DNA of 64,000 nt from Turbatrix aceti (GCA_963969345.1 OZ017766.1:620001-684000); one strand, 5' to 3'; shown: positions 1 through 12,605, numbered from the stretch's first letter. Made by a program: numbers and translations. The notes: generated by a model from the letters alone, not told the origin.

Positions 1-1760
1 ACAAAAATGTTTTTGGTAAAAAAATGTTTTTCTCTTTGGCCAACTTTGAAGATGACAGAGATGAAGCCGACGACAACAACGACGCCGTGCAATGTGTGAA
101 TGAATTGGCAGCGATGATGCCGGGAGAACAAGAAGGCACCAAAAAAAACGCCTTTTTTGACTGACAGTCAGTCAACTGACGGGTGAATGGTCGCGTGGAG
201 GTCGGAAGCGAATCAACAGACTTTTGAGACGAAGAAAAGACAGATTTTGCTAGTCCAGAAAAAAATTGATAATAATACGGGAAAATGGGTTGTCCCAAAG
301 TCGCTAAACCAGAAAAAAAGTAAAATAAATCAGCCACCAACTAAATAAAGTAGTAGTAATAAGAATTGCTACACCGAAGACATACAACACGTAAAATTTA
401 TTTATTAATAATAGGAAAAAATATTATGACGATGAGAAGAGAGTTAGGATCTTCGGAGCTTTTTCTCTCTCGCCTTTGATGACAACAACCGCGCCAACCA
501 GCGGCTATAGAGCTCTCACACTCTCCTCCGTACTCTTTGGGAGAGGACGACGACGACGACAACGAGGAGGACGGAATACAGCGGAGGAGGAGGAGGATGG
601 GAGGGAGGAGGCCGCACCACACCCGCGGTCGTGCGGCCGCCGCTGGCGGTGGTGATGGTGGTGGTGGTTTTGCTGCTGGTGGCAGGGCTTTGTTCAAGAC
701 ACGACGTATAACAACGTCAAGGCTTTTTTGCTCCGCAACAAAAAGGGGGGCCAAGGCGCCTGACAAGGAAGGATGAAGCCGTTGTGCCACACTTTCACTT
801 GCTTTTCATTTTTTTGACGAACAAGCTGGCGAGCGGGGATTGATAGAGCAAGGGGCGCACAGAGTGTGTCGCCCGTGGCCCGTGCCCATGGCCGTGGCAG
901 CCTTGGCTACGTCTTGTTAGCCAAAGGGAAGGGTAATACGGCATGCAGAACGAGAAAAAGTAAGAGACGCACAATCAATCTCTGGGAACCACCACATACA
1001 CGCACTTTTTTGAACACACTAACAAGTAAGATGTCCATTTTTTTATTTTTGTTGCCGTCTTTCTTTTCCACTGGTAAGTAAAGTGAATTTGAAATTTTTT
1101 TTTCTTCTCTCTGGCAGCACAAACCAAACCACCACCACCACCACCAACCCGGGTAATTTTTTTCTGTTCCACACGTTTGGTAAGATACCATTACGGCGGG
1201 TTCTATTACTAAACATAAGCACACACGGACTCGCGTGTCGCAGTTTTTTTCATTCACGAATTCTTTCATACTTGGGCGGTCAAGCAAGGTACAAAACACA
1301 CTTATTAGCGCTAAGTGTGAAACTAAAGCACATTAAGCTCATTGAAGTCCTTTCCTCATCAAATGCCGTTTTTTTCACCCCTGAGGGGTACTCGTGGTCT
1401 TTTAGGCCGTCTGCGCACGCATATGAGAACTTTTTTGAAAGCATGAATTTGTTTTTTGAATTTGAAATGTAAAAACAAGATTTTTTACGCACAATCAAAA
1501 AAAAATTTATTTTGTAAAAAAATTTGTACAAATAAAAATTAATATTTTATAAAACTTTGAATTTTGAAAAATGAATACGTTAGAACTATGTTTTTGGAAG
1601 ATCGGAAACGTAACTGTTTTAATTTGAAGTCAAAATAAAATAAACTCACGGACAACATTAAACCAAAATCAAATTTATCTTTATCCAAGCCTGTATCAGG
1701 AATTTTACGATAACAAACGCAAGACCCATAAGTAAAGTTTTTTACCCAAAAAAATGATTT
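1..1760. other. Gene-poor AT-rich flank with low-complexity tracts
   Basis: No gene can be supported here. About 530-700 is GC-rich and trinucleotide-biased (GAC/GAG runs, then GGT/GCC-type runs), so long open frames on both strands there are low-complexity shadows. A CCA/CCACCA tract lies near 1125-1150. The part from about 1440 to 1760 is very AT-rich with no recognisable structure. The GC-rich block at 540-790 could hide part of an exon of a minus-strand gene, but no clear splice pair was found. Confidence 0.4.
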
Positions 1761-1792
1761 TTACAAACATAGCTGATGCTTACCGTTTTCCT

Positions 1793-1943
1793 GGAACAAA
1801 CCATACAGTATGCCTTCGTGGACCTGGACGGACGGTAGTGGTAGACGTAGACATTGGCGTCGGAGGAGGCACAACCTGCAGGTGATCTCCAAGATGGAAA
1901 TGCATATCCTCATCGACAAACATAGTTCTTTTGACACAACCAA
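1793..1943 (-). CDS. Possible single internal exon, unidentified
   Basis: A minus-strand block with balanced composition, unlike its AT-rich surroundings, encodes a segment beginning MFVDEDMHFH, followed by a Pro/Thr/Ser stretch and HTVWFVPGK. It ends at a good donor (AAACG then GTAAGC). No upstream acceptor or partner exon could be fixed, so this may be one exon of a longer minus-strand gene whose other exons lie outside the part I can assign, possibly the exons at 7.7-9.3 kb. No family is recognised. The start used is the first in-frame ATG of the block and may not be the true exon boundary. Confidence 0.25.
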
Positions 1944-2388
1944 CACAAGCAGCAATATAAATATTTATGTTGGATGTACCTTGGTGTGATCGCGAGGACG
2001 TTGTAGAAACACGCAAAAAAAATAAAAATGATACGACTAAACAGTAGTAGACACAAAATGGATAAAACACAAATGACAAGAGAGGCAGGGAAGACTGGAG
2101 GAAAAAGAAAAAGAAGAGAGCAGAGAAAAAATTGGCAACACCTGTTTCAGGCCTCTCGAGTGAATTCAATCGAATGCAACAACTCAGCTTTGGTTTTCCT
2201 TCTTTATAATAAAAAATTGTTTTTTGGTAGAGCGCCGAAAAAACATTTTAAAATGGAAAACGTTGTGAAAATTATTTTTCATACAGTCTTTGCTTTTGAA
2301 ATCAATAAATTGTATGTTTTAAGAATGTTGATGGCAGTTATCTCAACGTTTTCTTTTTTTAGGTTACAAAACTTATTTTACAGAAACT

Positions 2389-3562
2389 TAAGATGGAGTC
2401 TGCGACAGGATTTAGGATTAAGGTGAAAGCGAAGGAACAGCGATTTTTCGACAACCAATGTTTTGTGCCCAGGTTGTAAGACACCATGGGTAAGGTCTAA
2501 ATCCGTGATATTAGATTTTTCTGATGCCGGATTCTGAAGCGGCAGCTTCTGAAAGTTCACCACCCCTGATTTTTCAAGTTGCTTCATGGTTGAGGCAAAA
2601 ATCTGATATTTTGGATACGGGGGTATTTTGGCACGATAATTAGATTGGCGTACTCAGATTTAAAAAAAAAACATCTGGTTTTTCTGTAATTATCGATTTT
2701 TGTCTATCGACGTTACTTTATGGCCTCTGGTAATTTTAAAAAAAGTTCCGTTTTGTACCGACCATTTTATCTTGTAGCCACATGTGTTATCTTGTGACAC
2801 ATGTGTCGGATTAGCTCAAAAAATAAAAAAAAAGGATATTGACCGCAATTTTTTATACACATGCCTAACTTATTACAAAAACCGTTTTTAGAATCATTCT
2901 GTAGGTGTGCCAAGGCGGGAAGGTGTACAGTAGTTTCTTTTCCAACCTGTAAAATGCCTGAGGTTATTAGCCGTAGAAGTTTTAACAAAAATGCCCTACT
3001 TTATCTTTTAGAGAATTCAATTCTCTATCGAGTATGTTACATTCAGTAATTTTTGGGTTCGGTACATTAATTTAAAAAACATACACCAAGTTTAGCCTTC
3101 ATTTTTCTGCCGATGCGAATCTCTAAAAGATAGAATAGGTCATTTTTGTTAAAACTTTTATGGCTAATAGCCTCAGGCATTTTACTGGTAGAGTTTGGAA
3201 AAAAGACTACCTTCCAGCCTTGGCACACCTATTGAATGGTTCTAAAAACATTTTTTGTAATAAGTTAGGCATGGGTCTAAAAAGTAACGGTCAATACGCG
3301 TGTGCAGCAGCGCAAAACTATGCGTGCACGTTGCGCGCAGGGCTTCGGTGTCGAGTCTGGAGCATAAATTAAAATTTATGACAACCTTGGGCACGCGATT
3401 TTTTTTTATGTTTTACTTTCTCCGATACAAAAAACAACGGGGAAGAAGATAGGCTTATCGAATTACCGCTTAAGTTTGAGATCCGAATATTATAGCGGTT
3501 TGAAAACGTATGATATCAAAAAATCGATAATTACCGTAACTGAAAAAAAATTCTGAGAATGT
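2389..3562. repeat. Foldback element FB1 with TTAAG end
   Basis: The left end reads TTAAG followed by a GTCTGCGACAGGATTTAGG-type terminus, shared with elements at 9551, 19950 and 23029. Inside are two inverted arms, roughly 2660-3015 and 3120-3560: the sequence around 2868-3012 is repeated in reverse complement at 3122-3274, and an ATAATTACCG/AATTATCGAT-type motif marks both outer arms. Short open frames in the two arms are mirror copies and are not genes. The right terminus is not clearly visible. This is a non-autonomous inverted-repeat element with no transposase coding. Confidence 0.65.
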
Positions 3563-5643
3563 CATTGGATCCGCCGTCCCCTATATTAATTTTTTTCAGA
3601 ATTGTTCATGACCAGCTAGCACAAGGCACTATTTTTTATGAAAAACAGGTCTGAAGCCGAATCTCGTGAATCCGATTGTTATAAATTAAAATATCGCGGC
3701 TTTGGACCTTTCCCCCGAAGGCCTACAACTCTGACTCAAAACATTTTTAAATGTGTCAAAAAAAGTGTCAAAATGCTGTGTAGCATTTGGTTGTGTTGAA
3801 CAAACATTTGTTCCGAATTTAGTTATAAAAATGACTCCTAAAAATATGTTTTAAAATCAGGTGAGTTAAGGTCCAGGTAAAACATACATAGCATTTTTCC
3901 CAATTTCCAAGTTTTTTTTATTACTACAGAAATTTTTTTTTTTCGGTGCTTTCAATAAACGTACAAACAAACAAATTTTGTGCGCAAAAAAATGACGAAA
4001 CGATATTCAGTTTTTCTTTTTCTACAAGCAAGTTAAAAAAATGTCGTTGTGTTTTTGACATTTGTCAACGTGGCAGATACAAACTCTTGAAAAAAGTTTG
4101 TTTTTAAATTAAATAAAATAAAATAAACTGAAAATGGTTTGATTTTTCTTTATCAAAATTTTAAAAAGTATTCGCAAACTTTGATGACGCCATAAAATTT
4201 ACATCCATGAAACCCCTAAATCCCACACCAAACACGAATTAAGCATTCAAGAATTTCATATTTTATTTAAAAAATGTCAAAACTGAATTACTTTGTCATG
4301 TTCGACTGGATACTGTCGTTTTTTAACGTTTAAAGATGTCAAGAAACCAAACAACGGCTTATTTTTAATTCCAAACGGTCCAAGTTTTTTTGTTTTAAAA
4401 AAAAAGTTCAAAACTATGAAAGTAGAAAAATCCTCGGTAAATGCGTTGATGAGCAGACATGACCGCCCGCCACACCCTCTGTCTGACAGCGCAAAATGAG
4501 TAGTAGTAGCATACCCAGCGAGCCTTCCTATGTTTGACGTAGCAATGTATTTACTAAACTGCCGCCTGCCTCCTGCTTATGGGGGTAGTAGGATAGCCGT
4601 CATTTTCTCCTCGCCTCCTCCTGTACAAAAAATGAATCAATTTTGGGCAAAAAAGACAAAAAAGCAGCATTAGTTGCAGAACCAAAAATATGAAAGAGAG
4701 ACCGAAGGGAAAAATGGCCAAGCGAGGAAGTTGACGCGAAGCTTGCTAGTCAGGCTTCCTTCCTACTCTCCCTAAAATACCAAATGTCAGGGCGTCAGGT
4801 CGTCGGAATGGAATACAGCAGCAGCATCGCATGCCTTTTATTGTTCAAAAATATTATTCCAGCTGAACCTAATAATGACAACGATTGTTTAAAAAACCCA
4901 AAATTTTTGTGCATTTTGAATAACGCTTTACTTTTTGCACTTTTGCCATGTGCAATTTGAAACCATCTAATGCAACCTGGCTTGAGCTAGCAGTTTTGCT
5001 TATCCAATGATGAATTACGCTAAATTCGGGATGGTTACTCCTTGTGTCCGCTTGCCGCCTTTGGTCAGTCCGATTTGGAAAGACTATTCAAGAAATTTAA
5101 AAAATATTATATTTATTTTGTATTTTTTTAACATTAAGTTTGCTATCTAGAAACATGTAGGAAATGAAAATTACGGTTCAAAATGGAAAAGGTAATGAAA
5201 AAATTTTAGACCCCTCGTGTTTCGTTTTGTGTCATCCAAACGTATTCTCATTTTCCAAATGAAATAATGACACGTTTCAGTGGTGTCGGCATATGAAAAG
5301 TAGCAAAAATTGTGTAACATAATAAAAAAATGACTCCGTTGGAACAAAGTATTCACATGACAATAATGATGTATTGCGACGTCATTGAGGAAATGAGTGA
5401 AAGGAAATTGAAAACAGTGAAACTCACAGAAAGGCAGATGAGAACAGCGAGCCGATTTATTTCCGACGACACAGGCACTTTACACCTTCCGATGTTCTGT
5501 GCCATAGTTGTAGGCACCTATGGGGAGGGTCCAAATACCCATATCAAAAATTGTTTAGATGCCGGATTCTGGAACTACGGCTTTTGGTAGTTTCCAACGT
5601 CAAATTGTCAGAATGCTTCAAAAATTCTGTATTTTGGCATACA
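3563..5643. other. AT-rich intergenic DNA
   Basis: No gene, RNA or clean repeat boundary was recognised. Homopolymer A/T runs dominate to about 4440. The 4440-4840 segment is richer in GC but contains no splice-compatible open frame that looks coding. Confidence 0.4.
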
Positions 5644-5689
5644 GGGGTATCTTGGCACGACAATGTTTTCTGTCGTGCCAAGATACCCC
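5644..5689. repeat. Perfect 19-bp hairpin
   Basis: GGGGTATCTTGGCACGACA at 5644-5662 is exactly reverse-complemented at 5671-5689 around an 8-nt loop. The arm word GGTATCTTGGCACGA also occurs with small changes near 2620, 22330 and 28575, inside copies of the FB1/TTAAG repeat family. The hairpin is therefore probably a miniature or end-to-end rearranged derivative of that family. Confidence 0.75.
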
Positions 5690-6065
5690 ACGACAGAAAA
5701 CAAAACAATGTTTTCTGGTTTTTCCGCCTGTTTTTCGTCCGTTGCTTGGCTCCAGCATCCGTATTTTACCCGATGCGGCCGTTTTCACAGTTAATTCTAA
5801 CAGTACATATTGTTATTTCTCGCAGGAAGTCAAAGAAAAAATTTATTTCGATCATTATTTTTTGTTTCGAATTTTTTTATGCTCGAGCAAAAATGGGTGA
5901 AAAAGCGCACAGATTTACGTCTCTGTCGCCGGCTGCTGCCTGCTTTTCGTGTGCGCAACATGCGAGTGCGCGTCGTGCTGCAGCGCATGCATGGCGCTTA
6001 ATTACCGATTCGTTTTGGACCCTGGTTTCAGAACTCCAAAAATTGCCTTTACGCCATTCTCCCTA
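5690..6065. other. Intergenic DNA without a supported gene
   Basis: Open frames run across this stretch, but they lack splice context and recognisable protein features. Nothing else is visible before the MITE at 6074. Confidence 0.3.
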
Positions 6066-6073
6066 ATCATCAG

Positions 6074-6464
6074 TAGGGTTCGAACCCCCCCCCCGTATCG
6101 GGTCGGGGGCGGGGGTAGTCGGGGGCAGAGGTGTCGGGGGCAGAAGTCGGCGGGGACGGGGGTAATTGCCCCCGAGTCCTATGAAAAACAAGAAAAAAAG
6201 GTGTCAATTTTATCTTAAAACGAAAACCGAGGCATATTTTGAACAAGTTTTTCGTATTTTGCTCTGTTTTTTGCCTATTTGTGTTGTTTTTGAACGTTTT
6301 TCCGCGTTTAACGCTAAATTTTGCTCATTGTCGGGGGCAGAATCTGTCGGGGGCGGGGGTTTTACTCCCCGACGGGGGTCACAAATGGTCGGGGGCGGGG
6401 GTCGGGGGGCCACCCCCGGCTTCACCCCCGCGGGGGCGGGGGGGGGGGGGGGGTTCGAACCCTA
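6074..6464. mobile_element. hAT-type MITE, family A (GGGGTCGGGGGC arrays)
   Basis: The 391-bp element starts TAGGGTTCGAACCC and ends with the exact inverse, flanked by the 8-bp duplication ATCATCAG at 6066-6073 and 6465-6472. Both 5' ends fit the hAT terminal consensus YARNG, and an 8-bp duplication is the hAT hallmark. Inside each end lies an array of GTCGGGGGCGGGGGT-like words. The AT-rich core (about 6185-6330) is shared with copies at 12606 and 19993. There is no coding capacity; it must be mobilised in trans. Confidence 0.92.
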
Positions 6465-6472
6465 ATCATCAG

Positions 6473-7733
6473 TAAACTGGCGTCAGTTAGTGTATCTTAC
6501 ATGTTTACATCTGTCCCTCCCGTCTGTGCTCCAAATCGTCAGCATACGAAATTACCGTCTAGCCATCATCATCTCCAGCTCCAGGACACCCTGCCAACCG
6601 TTTTGTCTTACGTCGGTGGCGGCACCAGCTGCTTTCTTCGGAGCAAACGTCTAATTACCATCAAACTAACGGGAATGAAAAAAAGTGCAGATTCCCTAGG
6701 AAGAATGGAAAAACAAAGTGATGCCAATCGAATAGAGTAATTAATGAAAGCAAACACGCAGGCCCCGTTATAAATAATAGACAGTTTGGTTTTTTTCAGA
6801 CAGAAGAAGTTGTGAAATAATCTAACGACACTAGGGCCAAACTAAGTCAATGCCGAACATAAAAATCCTGTGTTTTTGAATCTGCATCAAAAACCCGACA
6901 AGACAATTTTTCGACAAAATGTCGGTCTCTAAAGTGACACAGAAGACGATAATGATAGGAAAATATCGAATTACAGAAGCTTGGAGACAAACTTCAACTG
7001 TAAGTCAGTTGGCTTGTAGCCATCACAGCGTTGGCGTAGCTGGCGATGGTTGGTGGATGAAGTCATGCGTGAACAAAGGGAAAGGTCCAATTTTTACAGA
7101 ACGTGCCAAAATTGAGCAAGAATTTTTTTAAAACAATTGAACTAGGGGTAATTGATGAAAATCAAGGTGTAACATGAGTACAAGTCTTATGAAACATCGG
7201 TGCAAAGAACTTAGCTGGCTGTCGATAGCGGCAACCAACAAACCAAAATGTGCCCAAAAATGGGCCGGAAGTGTCTAGGCTTTTTTAAAATTTGTTTTAA
7301 TACGTATACATCAAAAATACAAAAAAAAATAATTTGCACAGTAAATTTAGCGCATTTAAAAAATTATGCTTTAGGCTTCAAAAAATTTATTCTATGTGGT
7401 TAAAGTTTTTAAACTTTTTTTTTAAATTCCGTATTCCTGATACCGTAGAGTTAAAACACGTATTGAATATTGACTATAATGATTTTTTTGTATTTTGTAC
7501 TTCAAACATCAAAAAAAGCATGTGTTTTGACATATTGCCAACCGCATTACAACAAAAGAGTTAAAAAACTTGTTTGTGAGAATGCGTATATTTATGTGAT
7601 TTGTCACATTTATATTCAAAGACACCTGCACTTTCGCTTTTGAGACTCTTTGGTAGGTAATGGCTTACGTCAAGCAGGATAACTTCAACTTTTTTCCAGG
7701 TGATTAAAACGCTATGGTAAAACAAAAAACGAG
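6473..7733. other. Intergenic DNA with isolated exon-like patches
   Basis: Around 6520-6660 and 6960-7080 the composition becomes balanced. On the minus strand 6620-6660 there is a short acceptor/donor-bounded stretch. No coherent gene model emerged. The rest is AT-rich. Confidence 0.3.
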
Positions 7734-9292
7734 TCAACTGGTAGTATTTATGTCAACTTGATCTGTCCTCCCCTCAGGCACCGGTAGACAATGACAACAA
7801 GCTGCTGCAAGCTGTTGACTGGACGAAAAGGAACCGAAAGCAATTTCTCCAGACCAGGAGAGTGATACCAGCAAGTGAATGGTGCCGATCCACATGTTAT
7901 TATTGTTCGCGTACGCGTAAGACGTCAGAACACGAACAACACAGGCTAGGATGAAAAACAGGAAGAAAACGCTTGAACAAACTTCACAACTTTTGACACA
8001 CCGCACGAAATGACTTGCGTCTCTGGACGAGGTGGCAAAAATTGTTGGGGACTGGTTAACGAATTTATGCACAAAAAAAACAAAATGTTGAGATCAATTT
8101 TTTTCTTTTTGTCACAAGACACCCCTCACTTACGCACACGTAGTAAGTACGATGACGACATACTCAAAAAAGGCTAAGACCCTCGTGGAACAGACTGACA
8201 AATCGGAAACGCGATTCTAAAAATTCCACAAAATTATTTTTTGCAACAATTTTGCAGAGTTGTTCGATGCTCACCAAATTGCTCCTGCTCACTGCTCACT
8301 CCTGATCTGCTCACGAGCGCGAGCGGAGCGAGCGCAAAAAAATGGAGAGCTCAATGAGCGTGAGTAGAGCGAGCAGGAAAAATTGAATTGCTCAAAGAGC
8401 GCGAGCAGAGCGAGCAAGAGAAATTTTTAAAATGAGCACTGCTCACTATAAATTTAGTGCTACAAATATTAAAATACTGGTAGTTTCGATCAAAAACACG
8501 ATGTTGGGGGTATCTCCAAGCAGTATACGGTCTTTCTTTTCGTGAGGGACTGAATTTGTGACTCAAAATTCATATTTTTATGTGTGAGCCGTGTTTGCTC
8601 GCTCCTGCTCGACTCACGAGCGTGAGCAGAGCAAGAGCAGGGGATCCGGGAATAAAAGAGCGCGAGCGGAGCGAGCGCGAAAATTTTAGGAACTCAAAGA
8701 GCAGGAGCAGAGCGGGCACTGAAAATTGAATTGCTCAAAGAGCGCGAGCAGAGCGAGCGCTGAAAATTGCCGAATTGAACAACTCTGATTAAAAAATTTT
8801 GGAATCAGATATCTTTAGTTAAAAAATGTTACCCAAAAAAAGATTTGTACAAAATACGAAATATAATTTTTGAGAAAAATAGGATTTACATATCGTTAAA
8901 AACGTTTGAACGCTTATTCAATTTTTGTGTATGTAAAAATTCTTCGTCAACAAAAAAATCTAAGAATTATGCGATAAAAAAAAATTAATTTTTTTGCAAT
9001 AAGGATGATAGAAACGTTGATCAATCAGACTTCAAGATGAAAAAAAATGAAAAGAAAGAAAACCTCGTCAGTGAGCAACCTGGCTTATAGCCAAATATGG
9101 TTCATAGCCATTTTTTGTCACCGTTGACACGTCATCATCGCGCCACATTGCACCATCGTCGTTGACCGAAAGGTAAGAACCCCTTTTTTTTGAAACTAAA
9201 AAAAATCGAACATACCATTCGGGAATTGGAGCATTAGTAGTCGTCCACGAACGGTACTGACGCCATGCTGCGCGACGATTTGCAAGCGTCAT
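7734..9292 (-). CDS. Tentative three-exon membrane-protein gene, unidentified
   Basis: Three minus-strand segments join in phase: 9292-9216 (from ATG: TLANRRAAWRQYRSW..., ending at donor TG/GTATG), 9182-9080 (GSYLSVNDDGAMWRDDD..., donor CAG/GTTGCT) and 8051-7734 (acceptor AACCAG, then SPTIFATSSRDASHFV... to a stop). The third segment holds a hydrophobic stretch (SVFFLFFILACVV) suitable for one membrane span, followed by a Cys-containing tail. A MITE (8255-8787) lies in the second intron. The frame is open upstream of the ATG, so more 5' exons are possible, and the last segment could splice onward. I do not recognise a family. Phase closure and composition are the only evidence. Confidence 0.35.
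8255..8787. mobile_element. hAT-type MITE, family D (GAGCGCGAGC arrays)
   Basis: Ends are CAGAGTTGTTCGA and its near inverse (TTGAACAACTCTG). Both halves carry repeats of GAGCGCGAGCAGAGCGAGC-like words in opposite orientation (about 8275-8425 and 8590-8760) around an AT-rich core. No exact 8-bp duplication is visible (CAATTTTG on the left, ATTAAAAA on the right), so the copy is old or its flanks were rearranged. Confidence 0.75.
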
Positions 9293-9550
9293 GTCGTGAA
9301 GGAAGGGTGGCGATAAGTAGAAACAGACGATAATGCAGAAGAAGAAGAAGGTAGTGGGAGACAATGCTGACCACTTAAAACTCTAGGAGCGAACGGCATT
9401 ACTGAGCCGAAAGGCAAGCGGGAATGATTTTGACTGGGTTGGCGCTGAAAAAAACACGTTACAATAGTTTGAAACAATAAAATATAAAAACTCGATCGAA
9501 ATAAATATCATTGGCATACTCAAAATCTATTTTTAGAGAAGTGAACTGTT

Positions 9551-10908
9551 TTAAGAGGCAGTCTGCGACAGGATTTAGGTCGGCCGACAAGACTTTTTTA
9601 CAACTTTTTATTTTTTGAGCCAGAATTGTTCCCCACCCCTAAAAACCTCTATTCTTGCCAAACACAGATTTAAAAAAAAATCGGAATCTGTAGTTTTGGC
9701 ATCTGGAAGTTTTTGACAAAAATCAATGCCACGGGCTTTATTTATGAGAAAAAAAGCTGAAAAATTTTTTATGGGGGTTTTGAGGGGCGAGGAACACGAT
9801 GTCGTTGATCAGATTTTTTTTATCGTTACGGTAAGTGCCACATCTGGGCTAAAATTGATGGTTTTTTGGCCACCACAGATTGGGTTTTCAGAGGTGCCAA
9901 CACTGGCATAGCCTATCTTTTTCCCCGTGTTTTGACGCGTCGAATGGGGTAATGCATGAAACAAAGGAGTGACCGCAATGAGGTCATCCATTGGCATTTA
10001 TGATGCGCACTCGAGAAAACGCGCACAATTTCGCTTCAAGTGACAAAAAAAGAGCGTGCGCGCGCATAAAAGGTGTCATGTTCAAAAAAACGCCGTGAAG
10101 CCAATTTTTGTTTTCTATGTCCACGGTCACTTTGGTAGGCTTTGACATGTCCCAAATATTGATTTTTATCCTTGGGTGTTTTACCTGACAATATTGGGCG
10201 ATGCCACAGGCCTTGAAAAGACATGAAACTTTCAAACGCTGTAACTTTGTGCTAAATTACCTCATAAAAAGTGCAACTAGCTTAAGGTGATATTTAGGAC
10301 ATGCCAAAGCCTACCAAAGTGACCGTGGACATAGAAAACAAAAATTGGCTTCACGGCGTTTTTTTGAACACGACACCTTTTATGCGCGCGCACGCTCTTT
10401 TTTTGTCACTTGAAGCGAAATTGTGCGCGTTTTCTCGAGTGCGCATCATAAATGCCAATGGATGACCTCATTGCGGTCACTCCTTTGTTTCATGCATTAC
10501 CCCATTCGACGCGTCAAAACACGGGGAAAAAGATAGGCTATGCCAGTGTTGGCACCTCTGAAAACCCAATCTGTGGTGGCCAAGAAACCATCAATTTTAG
10601 CCCAAATGTGGCACTTACCGTAACGATAAAAAAAATTTGATTAAGTCATCGTGTTCCGCGTCTATGAAAACCCCCCTAATAAAATTTTCAGCCTTTTTCT
10701 CCATGAACAGAGCACGTGCCATCAATTTTAATCAAAAAGCTTTCAGAATCCAGAATTACAGAATCCGATTTTTTTTAAATCTGTGTTTGGCGGGAATAGA
10801 GGTTTTTAGGGGTGGGGAACAATTCTGGCTCAAAATATTTGAAAGTGTAAAAAAGTCTTGTCCTCGTCTCCCCCTTGTTCCTAAATCCTGTCGCAGACTG
10901 CCTCTTAA
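9551..10908. repeat. Large palindrome FB2 with TTAA ends
   Basis: Starts TTAAGAGGCAGTCTGCGACA at 9551 and ends with the exact inverse at 10908. Arms of about 615 bp (9551 to about 10165, about 10290 to 10908) are near-identical and flank a loop of about 120 bp. A 62-aa open frame occurs in both arms, differing at two residues, which shows that it is a mirror shadow and not a gene. Arm sequence near 10075-10160 (GACCGTGG... CACTTTGGTAGGCTTTG) resembles arms of FB4. TTAA at both ends is compatible with a TTAA-specific insertion (as in piggyBac elements), but the termini do not otherwise look like piggyBac. Confidence 0.85.
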
Positions 10909-11108
10909 ATCCCTGACGGTAAATAAATTCCACATCTCCCCCCCCACACAACGTATGTTCTCCTAATTTGTAATCTTATTCATGTTATGCTTACCCCATT
11001 TCCCAGTTATTTTCACGTCCTAACTGGAAGCCTCTACAACAGCTTCCCCAGATTTTTATTGTTTCGTTATTCTTATCATTACTTCGCGTTCAACATATGC
11101 TTTGCGAC

Positions 11109-11860
11109 TAGTGTTTGGCTGATACCATTTTTTTGCCATCATGATATGATAGTGATAGTTGCAAACACTATCATGATATGATACTGATATCAGGATGATA
11201 TCAGAATGATATCATGATATCACCAATAATAATGATAGTTTCGATAATTAACCCCAAAAAAATTTTTTTTGGAATAAATTTATCATTTTGTCGTCCAAAA
11301 AAGGTAAAGTTTTTGTTTTCTGCGTTTATGCACTGCAAAAAAACACTAAAAATTGCGTTGTACATAGGGTTTTCTATTTTGACTTTTTGTACCGCTCTCC
11401 TCGCTCCTTTTTTTTCTAAATTATGTACGCTCGCGCACCTAATTTTTTTTTTATGCAGCTGGCTCCACTCCCGCTTTATATTTTTTTCGTTCTTTTATCG
11501 CTTGCTCTGCCTCCGCTCAGAAGCGGAGCGATTTCAGGAGCGGTCGAAAACCCTGGTGGCACAAAATGTGCAGTGGTCAAAAACGGGCCGCATTTTCAAA
11601 TGAGAGTAAAACGGTTTTTAAATATTAAAATATAGAGGATGGCTTTACTCGGATACATAAAAATGAGTATTTTTTACATCAATTGTGAGCAAATGGCAAA
11701 AAAACGGTATTTTAAAGCATATTTTGACGAAAAATCGATATCATGATATCATTCTGATATCATCCTGATACCAAATCTCATCCTGATTGATACTGATGCT
11801 GATATCATTATCAGTATCAGACTCTGATATCAGGCAAAACCTGATATCAGCCAAACACTA
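11109..11860. mobile_element. hAT-type MITE, family I (GATATCATGATATC arrays)
   Basis: The 752-bp element starts TAGTGTTTGGCTGATA and ends with the inverse, flanked by the exact 8-bp duplication TTTGCGAC (11101-11108, 11861-11868). Subterminal arrays of TGATATCA words sit at about 11140-11225 and 11735-11850. A paralogous empty site (CTTTGCGACATGTATAATAT) is present near 19480. The interior around 11395-11545 contains a degenerate GGAGCGA/CTCCGCTC patch resembling family D, possibly a nested remnant. Confidence 0.92.
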
Positions 11861-12184
11861 TTTGCGACATGTATAAATATTATATTATATATTATTAAAG
11901 ATTGTTTTTCGCCGTCATTTGTGAAAAAAATGGAGAATCAATGTCCAAGAAAAGTTTCAAAAAGCATATTGGGAGAAATGTCACATTGACACTGTCACAT
12001 TTTATACGACAAACTAGACTTTGCCAGTTATAACAAAAAATCAAACTTATAAAAAATTATCAAACCTGTTTTTTTTTAAATTCGGTAGCACAAAAATACA
12101 TTTTGTCACAGTTATATGCACTCAAAAAATTAGTCGTTGGATTTTTTAAATAATTGTTCAAAATCTATTTTAAAAATATTTAAT

Positions 12185-12509
12185 CAGAGTTGTCGACCGA
12201 GCCGAGCCTAAAAAATGACCCAAAAATGACGAAAAATGACTTTTTTTTATGCTAAAAACTAAATATGATCATTGTAGTTTATTTACGCTGAATTCCACAA
12301 TTCCAAACACGTTTTTTGTTATAAAATAGTTTTTGTGCCTCCAAAATTTTTTTTTCTAAGCGAAAATTGAGTGGAAAAAATTGCCATGCTCGGTTCGAGC
12401 GAGCCGAGCCGAGCGACTCGAAAGCTCAGCTCGAGGGCCACCGAGCCGAGCCCAGCGGCTCTAATACAGAGTTGTCGGCTAAGCAATTTTGGCTCGGTCG
12501 ACAACTCTG
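12185..12509. mobile_element. hAT-type MITE, family E (GAGCCGAGC arrays)
   Basis: The 325-bp element starts CAGAGTTGTCGACCGAGCC and ends with the inverse, flanked by the exact duplication TATTTAAT (12177-12184, 12510-12517). GAGCCGAGC words occur at both ends, mostly at the right one. The core (about 12210-12390) is shared, inverted, with the copy at 53573 and with a chimeric fragment at about 41440-41577. Confidence 0.93.
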
Positions 12510-12605
12510 TATTTAATGGTGCTCTAAAATGTCATTACAAGTTGCATACCTACAAGAGCTGATAAACTTTAATCAAAAACGATTTTTTCTGCATAAACTC
12601 CAAAG

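Noticed and set aside
398..790. Pro/Ala/Ser-rich 130-aa frame and an Asp/Arg-rich frame on the other strand
   Set aside because: Both arise from trinucleotide-biased low-complexity DNA; there are no splice sites or conserved motifs to choose between them.
907..1299. 130-aa minus-strand frame with a tryptophan run
   Set aside because: The run comes from a CCA microsatellite read in reverse; there is no other coding signal.
9809..10640. The same 62-aa protein encoded on both strands
   Set aside because: It is the two arms of the FB2 palindrome; it has no start context, no domain and no splice sites.
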